Positions 44,333 to 54,123 of a DNA stretch of 64,000 nt are shown here, in pieces. The DNA comes from Polaribacter sargassicola (GTDB lineage: Bacteria; Bacteroidota; Bacteroidia; Flavobacteriales; Flavobacteriaceae). The position numbers were made by a program, and so were the translations under genes. Location of the stretch: NCBI RefSeq assembly GCF_021991835.1, contig NZ_JAHDAU010000002.1:1-64000 (forward strand), written 5' to 3'. Numbering within the stretch: the first letter of the stretch is position 1; every line of letters begins with the position of its first letter. The notes beneath the pieces were generated by a model. The model saw nothing but the letters and a program-made list of their open reading frames with translations, was not told the DNA's origin and made no database searches.

Positions 44333-47300
44333 TTAATTTCCTTCAAAAAGATCTTGCTCTTCTCTTGTTCTTAAAATCGTATCTTTTTTAGGATTAGGAA
44401 TAGGCTTTTCTCTTTTACCTTTTTTACGAAGACCAATCTTTCTTAATAAATCATAAAGAGTATTAAAGTTTACTTGGTAAGAAAGACCAACACCTTGTGT
44501 GTAACCTTCTTCTTCTGTTGAGTATTGAATTTCGTTTTGCCTATTAAAGATAACACCTCTTAAATTACCTTCATCATTTAATAAGACCTCTACTTTTACC
44601 TCTCCTACAACACTTGATTGTGTTTGGGTACCAACTGGCACACCAACTTTTCCGTTTATTATAACTTTATCACCCAGTTGGGTACTTACAGACACATCTA
44701 CTTGGTTGTCTACATTTAGTCTATCTATATCATTATTTGTATCTCCTTGTTGGTAATCTACCCCTAATTGAAACTTACTCTCTGGACTATTTAATAAACT
44801 AGAAAATGCTGCAGATATAGCACTTGATGCTGTATTAGAAATACTTGCTCCTGCATCAAAATCTGCTCTATCTGGATTTGCAAAATTACCAAATGCTAAT
44901 AATGATATAAATTGTGTTGTTTTTTCATTTACATTATTATCATTTAAAATAAACTCTAACTCACTTGCAATTGTAGGGTCTACATTAGATAATTGAATAT
45001 CTAAATCTTGCTTAGTACTAAATAAACCACCAGTTATTCTGGTTACTAAATCTACTTCTATTTTTCTGTTAGAATTAAAATTTTCTAATAAAACCCCAGG
45101 GTTTGCTTTTGCTTTGTATATTGCAGTAACATCTAATAAAGCTTCATACGGATCTCCATTCCAAGAAACATTTCCTCCTTTTTCTATTATAAATGGTTTA
45201 CTAATAAAGCCTCCATACTTAAAATCGTACACACCATTATCTATTGTGTAATCTCCAAACATATTAAATTTACCTCTGGTATTTATTTCTACCCTAAGGT
45301 TACCCGACCCGCTACCTGTAAGCTGACTTCCGTTTACTTCATCTATTACAACTTGTGCAATTGCATCTTTTGTAACCTCTAAATCTATATTTAAAGAAAG
45401 CCCTTTAAGTGCTTCTAAAGCCAGTTCTTTTTGTTTATCTTTTACTTTTGTTTCTGCAGATTTAAAATGAATTAAATTGTAACTATCTATAGTTTCTATA
45501 TCTTTTAGCGGAACAACAAACTTGGTTCCTGCATTTGTTTTTGCATTTATCTCTATAGTTAATTGATCTGTTAAACCAGTAATATTTGCTGTACCATCTA
45601 TAAAACCTGTACCATAATATAAAGATTCTTCTTTATTTTCTGTATCTAAAACAAGTAAATTATCACTCTCTATTTCTATATTTAAAAACCATTGTTTAAA
45701 GTTTAAGTGAGTAATATCACCCAAAAGTCTTCCTTTGGTTTTATACTTAGTATCTATTAAAGACACATCTTCAAATATAAAAGACTGTTCTTGTAGCTCT
45801 ACAACAGATTCTCCTACAAAATCAAAATCTACATTTAAATACGGAAACTTTAATCCTGCATTTTTAAGACTTAATCTACCTTCCATTTCTGGATTTCCTA
45901 AAAAACCTCTTAAAGAAAAACCTCCAGAAGCTGTACCTCTTATAGATGATAAAACATCTTGTCCTAAAGGACTAAAAGCACTTAAACCAAAATCTTCTAA
46001 ATAAACCTCTAAATCTATTAAAGGTCTTTTTAATGAAAAATCTAAAGAACCTGTAGCTGCTATACTTTTTACTTTTTCATTATCTATAGATAAATCTACT
46101 TTATATTTTTCATAAGAATTGTCTCCTTTAACATTTAACAATAAGTTTCCTTGTTTAAAATTATTTACTTGAAAATCTTTAATTGATAATAGAGCTTCTG
46201 GGTTATATGTACCATTTTTTTGAACAAAATCTACATTACCAGATAATGTTCCTTTTAAAGACAAACTATCTATTTTGGGTAAAAAACTTTGTAATTTAAC
46301 TTTGGTAAAATCTGCTAAAAGAATTTTTTCTTCTTCGCCTTTTAATTGGCCTGTAAATTCAATTTTTTGTTCTCCTGAAACTAGTTTAAACTGACTAAAA
46401 TTAAATTCTTTTTCTTTTAAATCAAATACAATAATATCTGAACTTAAATTGTCTGGATTAATATTCCAAACATTGTCTTTAAATTTAAAAGAAGAATCTT
46501 CGAAACCAACCACAGATTTTCCTTCTGAATTAAATGTGTAGAAAAAATCTAAATTAAAATCTTCATTCTTTTGGTTACCTCCTTTAAAAATTGATTTAAA
46601 ATACAATGTATCATTTTGGGTTAAACTCAGTAAATTTAACTTAGAAACATTGTAATATTTTGTGTTAACTTCTGATGCTGTTAAATGCGAATTATATAAT
46701 GGATTCTGATTATCTGTTCTTAATAAAAGATCTTTAACTTCATTACCATAAGCATTAATCTTTGGCGAAGAGATTGTTAATTTTAATTGATTTTTATCCG
46801 CATCTATTCTCCCTCTTATTTTTGTATTATTATCAATAGATATTTCTGGGAAAAACATTGTAATAATTTGATTGTAAATTGTAAAATTAAAATCTAAATA
46901 TTGGTTAGGTTGTACTTTAAAAGGAGAATAATTTGTATAAATACTACCTAATGCGTTTTGAGATACTGGCAATAACTCTTCAAAAGAAAACTTACCTTTG
47001 AGGTGCCCTTTTGCAATATCTTCTGATGTAACATCAATGGTTTTAATACTATCTTTTACAGAAGATGTTACATTAAATTCTTTAAAATTAAAGTCTTCTT
47101 TTTGATTTCTATAGAATACATTTTTAAAAGTTGCTTTACCTGTAATATTATCAAAATTATTACCTTCTATATCTAAAGTTACATTTCCTTTAAGAACCGC
47201 AATACTATCTCTTGTAAAAAGGTTTGTTTCTCTTAAATTTAAAAATTCTATATCAGATTTAAAATCGAACTTATGAATTTCGGATGACAAGTCTGCCAAT

Positions 47301-48748
47301 CCATTAAATTCCATTTTAAAATTTGTATCATCTATCTTTAAATTACCATCAAACTTACTGTTTTGGTATTGGCCGTTAACATCAATATTTTTATAAGAAT
47401 AATTTTTAAAAACCAATTGAGAAATGGTTCCTACAAACTCTGTATTAATGTTTTCTAATTTAAAACCTTCTCCTTTTACATCTCCTTTTAAAGAAACTGC
47501 GCCAAATAAAGGATCGTTTACTAAAACACCAACATCAAACTTACTTAATTGTATTTTACCACTGTAAGCAGCATAATCTATATTATCGATATTAGATATT
47601 TTTAAGTCTGATATAATTGTACCAATTTTAGATTTTAAGTTTACATTGGCACTCATTTTATCTGGAGTAACATTTACTTTTCCTTTTAAAGTAAATTGAC
47701 CTATTTTTTTAAACTCTGTTGGCAACGTTTTTCCTAAAACATTTGGTAAGATATATTTTAATTCATCATAAGTTGCAGTTAAATCTTTTAAATCTCCTTT
47801 AAATACAAATCCGTTTTCTTTATTTACTGCATTTACAAAACCTAAATCACCAATTAATTTTATTCCTTTATTAGAATTTAATTTTAAACCATTTAAAGAA
47901 AAATCATTTAATTTTCCGTTTAACACACCTGTTAAATGAACAACGTCTGTACCACTTAACTCGTTATAATATTTTTTTAAATCTGGTATAGCAATTTTAC
48001 TTTTACCAAAAACCGCTTTTATGTTTACTTTATTATTAAAGTCTATTAAATCTTTTCTTTCGTATGTAAAACCTATATCTCCTTTAATATCAGATTTCAT
48101 GGTTTGCAATGTTGTATTTTTAAACTCCATTGCAGTTATAGAATACGTAAAATCTGTTGATAAATTTGTTATTTCTAAACCTCGATTATCTGTTAAATAA
48201 AGTCCTCTAATTTTTGATGAAAAATCTGTACCATCAATTAACAAATCTTCTAAAGTTCCGCCTGCTTTTTTTGCCGAAAAAAGCAATGGATTTTTACTAT
48301 TGTAATTTGTTAAAGTATATTCTAGATTGTTAATATAAACGTTAGATGATTTTAAAATAAATGGTTTAGCCAAAGAATCTTTGGGTTTACCGGTAATAAA
48401 ATTGGCTATAAAGACCGATAAGTTATCGGTTTCTTCTCCTTTGTATGTTTTCATAAAAAGACGCACACCTCCTAAAGATATATCTCCTAAATCAACATTT
48501 TTTTCAATAATTTTTTTGGCGTTTAAAATAGATGTGTTTAGTCTTTTTGCAAAAATTAGGGTATCTTTATGATGATCTCTAATTTCTATTCCTTTTAACC
48601 TTACGTTTCCTAACAAAGATAAGTCTACCTTTTCTACAGAAATATCTGTATTATAGGTTTCATTAATCTTTTTGGTAGCATAATTACCTATTCTTGTTTG
48701 TACAAAAGATGTAGAAAGCACAACAACAATAAATAACAGAAAAAGCAC
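44333..48748 (-). CDS. tamB: Translocation and assembly module protein TamB
   Basis: A giant inner-membrane-anchored periplasmic protein of 1471 residues, thought to bridge the envelope for lipid transport or outer membrane protein assembly. A single N-terminal TM helix is followed by long repetitive beta-sheet regions and the C-terminal TamB (DUF490) domain, with the ITGLTDQLTIEINAK and LLAFGNF regions. The open frame begins with GTG at 48748. Upstream in-frame codons (IKKVRNKILKWLGYF) look like the usual basic cytoplasmic lead-in, so the true start may be an ATT or ATC near 48793-48799. It is divergent from tsaD. Confidence 0.9.
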   Translation of the reverse strand: MLFLLFIVVVLSTSFVQTRIGNYATKKINETYNTDISVEKVDLSLLGNVRLKGIEIRDHHKDTLIFAKRLNTSILNAKKIIEKNVDLGDISLGGVRLFMKTYKGEETDNLSVFIANFITGKPKDSLAKPFILKSSNVYINNLEYTLTNYNSKNPLLFSAKKAGGTLEDLLIDGTDFSSKIRGLYLTDNRGLEITNLSTDFTYSITAMEFKNTTLQTMKSDIKGDIGFTYERKDLIDFNNKVNIKAVFGKSKIAIPDLKKYYNELSGTDVVHLTGVLNGKLNDFSLNGLKLNSNKGIKLIGDLGFVNAVNKENGFVFKGDLKDLTATYDELKYILPNVLGKTLPTEFKKIGQFTLKGKVNVTPDKMSANVNLKSKIGTIISDLKISNIDNIDYAAYSGKIQLSKFDVGVLVNDPLFGAVSLKGDVKGEGFKLENINTEFVGTISQLVFKNYSYKNIDVNGQYQNSKFDGNLKIDDTNFKMEFNGLADLSSEIHKFDFKSDIEFLNLRETNLFTRDSIAVLKGNVTLDIEGNNFDNITGKATFKNVFYRNQKEDFNFKEFNVTSSVKDSIKTIDVTSEDIAKGHLKGKFSFEELLPVSQNALGSIYTNYSPFKVQPNQYLDFNFTIYNQIITMFFPEISIDNNTKIRGRIDADKNQLKLTISSPKINAYGNEVKDLLLRTDNQNPLYNSHLTASEVNTKYYNVSKLNLLSLTQNDTLYFKSIFKGGNQKNEDFNLDFFYTFNSEGKSVVGFEDSSFKFKDNVWNINPDNLSSDIIVFDLKEKEFNFSQFKLVSGEQKIEFTGQLKGEEEKILLADFTKVKLQSFLPKIDSLSLKGTLSGNVDFVQKNGTYNPEALLSIKDFQVNNFKQGNLLLNVKGDNSYEKYKVDLSIDNEKVKSIAATGSLDFSLKRPLIDLEVYLEDFGLSAFSPLGQDVLSSIRGTASGGFSLRGFLGNPEMEGRLSLKNAGLKFPYLNVDFDFVGESVVELQEQSFIFEDVSLIDTKYKTKGRLLGDITHLNFKQWFLNIEIESDNLLVLDTENKEESLYYGTGFIDGTANITGLTDQLTIEINAKTNAGTKFVVPLKDIETIDSYNLIHFKSAETKVKDKQKELALEALKGLSLNIDLEVTKDAIAQVVIDEVNGSQLTGSGSGNLRVEINTRGKFNMFGDYTIDNGVYDFKYGGFISKPFIIEKGGNVSWNGDPYEALLDVTAIYKAKANPGVLLENFNSNRKIEVDLVTRITGGLFSTKQDLDIQLSNVDPTIASELEFILNDNNVNEKTTQFISLLAFGNFANPDRADFDAGASISNTASSAISAAFSSLLNSPESKFQLGVDYQQGDTNNDIDRLNVDNQVDVSVSTQLGDKVIINGKVGVPVGTQTQSSVVGEVKVEVLLNDEGNLRGVIFNRQNEIQYSTEEEGYTQGVGLSYQVNFNTLYDLLRKIGLRKKGKREKPIPNPKKDTILRTREEQDLFEGN

Positions 48749-48934
48749 AAAGTACCCTAACCATTTTAATATTTTATTTCTAACCTTTTTGATAACAATT
48801 TTTTATTTAAAATAATAGTAATAATAAACTACAAACTAATCAATTTTTAACCAATCTAATACAAATAACGTTCAATTTTAACAAACAATTAAACATCTAT
48901 TCTCAAAAAAAGATAGACACCATAAAATTATCCT

Positions 48935-48942
48935 TAATTTTG
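48935..48942 (+). promoter_or_regulatory. -7 promoter element for tsaD
   Basis: TAATTTTG, an exact TAnnTTTG match, 18 bases before the ATG at 48961. Confidence 0.45.
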
Positions 48943-48960
48943 TTCTAAATTTATTTTTTA

Positions 48961-49986
48961 ATGGAAAAACCTGTTTATATTTTAGGTATCGAATCTTCTT
49001 GTGATGATACAAGTGCTTCTGTAATTTGTAACGCTAAAATTTTAAGTAATGTTGTTGCTAATCAAGAAATACATTCTAAATACGGTGGTGTTGTACCAGA
49101 ATTAGCCTCTAGGGCACACCAACAAAACATTGTACCTGTTGTACAACAAGCCATAGAACAAGCTGGTATCTCTAAAAAAGATTTATCTGCTATTGCTTTT
49201 ACACGTGGTCCTGGTTTAATGGGTTCTTTATTAGTGGGTACATCTTTTGCTAAGTCTTTGGCATTGGGTTTACAAATTCCTTTGATTGATGTAAACCATA
49301 TGCAAGCTCATATTTTAGCTCATTTTATAGAAGATCCAGAAAGTAAAACACCTCCTTTTCCTTTTATCTGTTTAACGATTAGTGGTGGTCACACACAAAT
49401 TGTTAAAGTAAAAAACCATTTTGAAATGGAGATTTTAGGTGAAACAATTGATGATGCCGTTGGAGAAGCTTTTGATAAATCTGCCAAAATTCTTGGTTTA
49501 CCTTACCCTGGCGGACCTTTAATTGATAAATATGCAAAATTAGGTAACCCAAAAGCTTTTAAATTTACCAAACCTAAGGTTGGCGATTTAGATTTTAGTT
49601 TTAGTGGCTTAAAAACAGGTATTTTATACTTTATTCAAAAACAAGTAAAAACAAACCCTAATTTTATTGAAGAAAATTTAAATGACATTTGTGCTTCTAT
49701 ACAATATACAATCATAGAAATTTTAATGGAAAAACTAAAAAATGCTGTTAAAAAAACAGGAATTAAACATATAGCTATTGCTGGTGGTGTTTCTGCAAAT
49801 TCTGAAATTAGAAATAGATTACAATTAGCACAAAAGCATTTTGGATGGACAACCTACATACCTAAATTTGAGTACACAACAGACAACGCTGCAATGATTG
49901 CTATATCTGGCTATTTAAAATTTTTAAACAATAATTATTCTAATGTATCTATTAGCGCACAAGCTCGTTTAAAAGTTACCGAATAA
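48961..49986 (+). CDS. tsaD: tRNA N6-adenosine threonylcarbamoyltransferase TsaD
   Basis: Transfers the threonylcarbamoyl group from TsaC product to A37 of tRNA, within the TsaBDE complex. It is an ASKHA-fold metalloenzyme of 341 residues. ILGIESSCDDTSASV is at the N-terminus, the metal ligands are His113 and His117 in VNHMQAHILAHF, and TISGGHTQIV and IAGGVSANSEIRNRL follow. TsaC is at 3847 in the same window. It is divergent from tamB. Confidence 0.96.
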   Translation: MEKPVYILGIESSCDDTSASVICNAKILSNVVANQEIHSKYGGVVPELASRAHQQNIVPVVQQAIEQAGISKKDLSAIAFTRGPGLMGSLLVGTSFAKSLALGLQIPLIDVNHMQAHILAHFIEDPESKTPPFPFICLTISGGHTQIVKVKNHFEMEILGETIDDAVGEAFDKSAKILGLPYPGGPLIDKYAKLGNPKAFKFTKPKVGDLDFSFSGLKTGILYFIQKQVKTNPNFIEENLNDICASIQYTIIEILMEKLKNAVKKTGIKHIAIAGGVSANSEIRNRLQLAQKHFGWTTYIPKFEYTTDNAAMIAISGYLKFLNNNYSNVSISAQARLKVTE

Positions 49987-50058
49987 AAGTCTAGCGCTTT
50001 TATTAAATAATAATTATTGAAAAAGATAAAAACTTTAAAAAAATAATTTTATTGCAGT

Positions 50059-50099
50059 AATTATATAATTTCTTTAACATATTCATAAAATTATATAAT
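50059..50099. repeat. Pair of AATTATATAAT palindromic sites upstream of the FAD/Fe-S dehydrogenase gene
   Basis: AATTATATAATT at 50059-50070 is a perfect 12-bp palindrome. A second copy, AATTATATAATC, starts at 50089, 30 bases later (about three helical turns). Such phased pairs are typical of operators, but the region is so AT-rich that chance is possible. Confidence 0.35.
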
Positions 50100-50176
50100 C
50101 ACATTCTCATTCTATAACTAAACAACTATTTTATTCAGATATTTGTATTTATATTCTTACTTTTTTCTAGTAAATA

Positions 50177-53080
50177 ATGATTGACAATTCTACCTTAACA
50201 GACTTACATAACTCACTTTCTGGTGATGTTCTTTTTGATAATTTACACAAAAACTTATACGCAACAGATGCATCTGTTTATCGTAAAATTCCTTTAGCAG
50301 TTGCTTTTCCAAAGGATGAAAAAGACATTATTACTTTAATTAATTTTGCTAATAAAAACAATATTACTTTAATACCTAGAACTGCAGGAACTTCTCTTGC
50401 TGGGCAGTGTGTTGGAGACGGAATTGTAGTAGATGTTTCTAAACATTTTACAAAAATTATTTCTTTTGATGAAAAAGCAAAAACCGTAACCTTACAACCA
50501 GGAATAGTAAGAGATTCTTTAAATGTATATTTAAAACCTTACGGATTGTTTTTTGGGCCAAATACATCTACATCTAACAGATGTATGATGGGCGGAATGG
50601 TTGGTAACAATTCTTCTGGTAGCACATCTATAAAATATGGTGCTACAAGAGATAAAGTAATTGCTATAGATGCTATTTTAAGTGATGGAAGCACGGCTAC
50701 TTTTAAAGAAATTACATCTGCAGAATTCATCAATAAAACAAAAGAAAACACACAAGAAGGTAAAATTTATAAAGCCATTTACAATGAGCTGTCTTTGGTA
50801 GAAAATCAGCAAGAAATTAAAAAAGAATTTCCAAAAGAAACTATTCACAGAAGATGTACAGGTTACGCTGTAGATGAGTTTTTAACTTCTGATTTATTTG
50901 GCGGTACAGAACCAACTATAAATGTAGCAAAACTACTTTCTGGTAGCGAAGGAACTTTAGCTTTTTCAACAAGTATTACGCTACAACTAGATGATGTTGC
51001 GCCTAAAGAAAGTATAATGGTTTGTACACATTTTAAAACCATTAACGAAAGTTTAAAAGCTACAGTTATTGCTATGAATCACAATTTATATAATTGTGAG
51101 TTAATGGATAAAATTATTTTAGATTGTACTAAAGACAATAGAAAATTAGCCAAAAATCGTTTCTTTTTACAAGGCGATCCTGGCGCTGTTTTAATGCTAG
51201 AGGTTTCTGCAAATACATTACCAGAAGCAGAAGTTTTAGCAGATAATTTAATTGCAGATTTAGAAAAAAACAACTTCGGTTATCATCACCCAAAAGTTTA
51301 CGGAGCAGATATTGCAAAAGTACATTACTTACGTAAAGCTGGTTTGGGTGCTTTAGCCAATATTGTTGGCGATAAAAAAGCAGTTGCTTGTATAGAAGAT
51401 ACTGCTGTAGCTTTAGAAGATTTACCAAATTATATTGAAGAGTTTACCAAAATAATGGATAAATACAAGCAAAATGCTGTGTATTATGCGCATGCTGGTG
51501 CTGGAGAACTACATTTACGTCCTATTTTAAATTTAAAAAAATCGGAAGATGTTGTTCTTTTTAGAAAGATTACAACAGAAACTGCCAAATTGGTAAAAAA
51601 ATACAATGGTTCTTTTTCTGGTGAACACGGAGACGGAATTGTACGTGCAGAATTTATTCCTTTAATGATTGGTGATAAAAATTATCAATTATTAAGAAGA
51701 ATTAAAAAAGCATTCGACCCTAACAACGTTTTTAATCAAGGGAAAATTACTGATGCTTTTCCTATGGATAAAAGTTTACGTTATGAAGTTGATAGAAAAG
51801 AACCGCAAATAAAAACACTACAAGATTTTTCTGCTAGCGAAGGTATTTTAAAGCTTGCAGAAAAATGTAATGGATCTGGAGATTGTAGAAAACCTGTAGA
51901 AGCTGGCGGAACATTGTGCCCAAGTTACAGAGCTACAAAAGACGAGAAAGATACCACAAGAGGTAGAGCAAATACATTAAGAGATGTTTTAACTAATAAC
52001 ACTGCTGCAAATAAATTTGATTCTAAAGAATTAAAGCAAGTTTTAGACCTTTGCTTAAGTTGTAAAGCTTGTGCCACAGAATGTCCAAGTAATGTAGATA
52101 TAGCCAGTTTAAAAGCAGAATTCTTGTATCAATATCAAGAAACAAACGGATATTCTTTTAGAAATAAAATGTTTGCTAACAATGCCAAATACAATAAATT
52201 AGGTAGTGTTTTTCCTACAATTACCAATTTTTTTACCAACTCTATTGTTGCTAAAAAAGTATTAGGCGTTGCAGTAGAACGCTCTGTACCTAAATTAGCA
52301 AATCAAACCTTAGATAATTGGTTAAAAAAGCACAATATCACAATAGAAAAACCTAAAAAAGAGGTTTATTTATTCAATGATGAGTTTACTAATTATTACG
52401 ATTCAGAAATAGGAAAAGATGCTGTTATTTTACTTGAAAAATTAGGTTACAAAGTAAAATCCGTTAAACATGATGAAAGTGGAAGAAGTCATATTTCTAA
52501 AGGGTTTTTAAAAGAAGCTAAAGAAATATGCAATAATAATATTGCTATTTTTAAAGATATTATTACGGATGAAACTCCACTTATAGGAATAGAACCTTCT
52601 GCAATTTTAGGTTTTAGAGACGAGTATATCCGTTTAGCTGATGATAAAAAATCCGCAGAAAAGATTGCAAAAAACAGTTTTACTTTCGAAGAGTTTATTG
52701 CTAACGAAATTAAAAAAGAAAACATAGATAGTAACATTTTTACCTTAGAAGCAAAAACTCTAAAAGTACATGGGCATTGCCACCAAAAAGCATTAACTGG
52801 TACACATGCTAGTTTTCAAATGCTTAATATTCCTAAAAACTATACTGTAACAATTATGAATACAGGGTGTTGCGGAATGGCAGGTTCTTTTGGTTACGAA
52901 AAAGAACACTATAAAGTTTCTATGCAAGTTGGTGAAGATACTTTGTTTCCTAAAATTAGAAATTGTAGTTCTGATACAGAAATTGCTGCCGCAGGAACCA
53001 GTTGCAGACATCAGATTTTTGATGGTACAAAACGTATTGCAAAACACCCGATAACCATTTTAAAAGAAGCTTTAATCTAA
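50177..53080 (+). CDS. Fused FAD-linked and 4Fe-4S/CCG 2-hydroxyacid dehydrogenase (GlcD/YdiJ type)
   Basis: 967 residues. The N-terminal half (about 1-540) is an FAD_binding_4/FAD-oxidase_C module with the PRTAGTSLAGQCVGDG loop and GEHGDGIVRAEF. The second half has two ferredoxin Cys clusters (GDCRKPVEAGGTLCP near 567 and CLSCKACATECPSN near 624) and two CCG-like Cys regions (HGHCHQKAL near 864, TGCCGMAGSFGYE near 895). This is the layout of D-lactate or D-2-hydroxyglutarate dehydrogenases such as YdiJ. The substrate is inferred only. The aldo/keto reductase gene overlaps it by one base. Confidence 0.9.
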   Translation: MIDNSTLTDLHNSLSGDVLFDNLHKNLYATDASVYRKIPLAVAFPKDEKDIITLINFANKNNITLIPRTAGTSLAGQCVGDGIVVDVSKHFTKIISFDEKAKTVTLQPGIVRDSLNVYLKPYGLFFGPNTSTSNRCMMGGMVGNNSSGSTSIKYGATRDKVIAIDAILSDGSTATFKEITSAEFINKTKENTQEGKIYKAIYNELSLVENQQEIKKEFPKETIHRRCTGYAVDEFLTSDLFGGTEPTINVAKLLSGSEGTLAFSTSITLQLDDVAPKESIMVCTHFKTINESLKATVIAMNHNLYNCELMDKIILDCTKDNRKLAKNRFFLQGDPGAVLMLEVSANTLPEAEVLADNLIADLEKNNFGYHHPKVYGADIAKVHYLRKAGLGALANIVGDKKAVACIEDTAVALEDLPNYIEEFTKIMDKYKQNAVYYAHAGAGELHLRPILNLKKSEDVVLFRKITTETAKLVKKYNGSFSGEHGDGIVRAEFIPLMIGDKNYQLLRRIKKAFDPNNVFNQGKITDAFPMDKSLRYEVDRKEPQIKTLQDFSASEGILKLAEKCNGSGDCRKPVEAGGTLCPSYRATKDEKDTTRGRANTLRDVLTNNTAANKFDSKELKQVLDLCLSCKACATECPSNVDIASLKAEFLYQYQETNGYSFRNKMFANNAKYNKLGSVFPTITNFFTNSIVAKKVLGVAVERSVPKLANQTLDNWLKKHNITIEKPKKEVYLFNDEFTNYYDSEIGKDAVILLEKLGYKVKSVKHDESGRSHISKGFLKEAKEICNNNIAIFKDIITDETPLIGIEPSAILGFRDEYIRLADDKKSAEKIAKNSFTFEEFIANEIKKENIDSNIFTLEAKTLKVHGHCHQKALTGTHASFQMLNIPKNYTVTIMNTGCCGMAGSFGYEKEHYKVSMQVGEDTLFPKIRNCSSDTEIAAAGTSCRHQIFDGTKRIAKHPITILKEALI

Positions 53081-54069
53081 TGGCAAAATACAAAGCAGAT
53101 TCTAAAAGATATGACAAAATAAACTATAGAAGAACCGGTAATAGTGGTTTGCTTTTACCAGAAATTTCTTTGGGTTTATGGCATAACTTTGGTAAAAATG
53201 ATGACTTTGATAACGCCCGAAACTTAATAAAATGTGCTTTTGATAATGGTATTACACATTTTGATTTAGCAAATAATTACGGTCCTCCTTACGGATCTGC
53301 AGAAAAAACATTTGGTAAAATATTAAAAAAAGATTTTAAGAAATACAGAGATCAGTTAATCATTTCTTCTAAAGCAGGCTATGATATGTGGCCTGGTCCT
53401 TATGGTAATTTTGGATCTAAAAAATATTTATTTTCTAGTTTAGACCAAAGTTTAAAAAGAATGAATTTGGATTATGTTGATATTTTTTATCATCACAGAC
53501 CCGATTACAACACTCCTTTAGAAGAAACTATGGGAGCTTTAGATTTAATTGTTAAACAAGGAAAAGCTTTATATGTTGGTTTATCTAATTATCAACCTAA
53601 AGAAGCAGAAAAAGCATTCTCAATTTTAAAAAAATTAGGAACCCCGTGTTTAATTCATCAACCAAGATATAGTTTATTCGATCGTTGGGTAGAAGATGGC
53701 CTTTTAGATTTATTAAGCAATTCTGGTGTTGGTGCTATTTGTTTTTCTCCTCTAGCACAAGGTATGTTAACAGATAAATATATAAAAGGGTTGCCAAAAG
53801 ATTCTAGAGCTGTAAAAGACGGACGCTATTTAAAAACAGATCAGGTTTTAGATAAGCTTCCTAAAATAAAAGCTTTGCATGAAGTAGCTTTAAGCAGAAA
53901 TCAAAATTTAGCTCAAATGGCAATTTCTTGGATTTTAAAAGACGATAGAATTACTTCTGTTTTAATTGGCGCTAGTAAACCAGCGCAAATATTAGACAAT
54001 TTAAAAGCTACCAAAAACACTACTTTTTCTACAGAAGAATTAGAAAAAATAAATATTATTTTAAAATAA
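53080..54069 (+). CDS. Aldo/keto reductase, YghZ (L-glyceraldehyde 3-phosphate reductase) type
   Basis: A 329-residue NADPH-dependent TIM-barrel enzyme. FDLANNYGPPYGSAE carries the catalytic Asp and Tyr, ISSKAGYDMWPGPYG the Lys, and YHHRPDYNTPLEETM the His. The closest group is YghZ, which reduces L-glyceraldehyde 3-phosphate and methylglyoxal. It is translationally coupled to the FAD/Fe-S dehydrogenase (TAATG overlap). Confidence 0.9.
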   Translation: MAKYKADSKRYDKINYRRTGNSGLLLPEISLGLWHNFGKNDDFDNARNLIKCAFDNGITHFDLANNYGPPYGSAEKTFGKILKKDFKKYRDQLIISSKAGYDMWPGPYGNFGSKKYLFSSLDQSLKRMNLDYVDIFYHHRPDYNTPLEETMGALDLIVKQGKALYVGLSNYQPKEAEKAFSILKKLGTPCLIHQPRYSLFDRWVEDGLLDLLSNSGVGAICFSPLAQGMLTDKYIKGLPKDSRAVKDGRYLKTDQVLDKLPKIKALHEVALSRNQNLAQMAISWILKDDRITSVLIGASKPAQILDNLKATKNTTFSTEELEKINIILK

Positions 54070-54098
54070 AAAAAGGAAGCATTTAGCTTCCTTTTTTT
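54068..54098. terminator. Bidirectional terminator between the aldo/keto reductase and OmpA genes
   Basis: GGAAGC and GCTTCC form the stem with an ATTTA loop, flanked by seven A's and seven T's (54068-54098). It serves the convergent genes on both strands. Confidence 0.85.
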
Positions 54099-54123
54099 AT
54101 TTACTTTTTATTTAAAACTAAAC

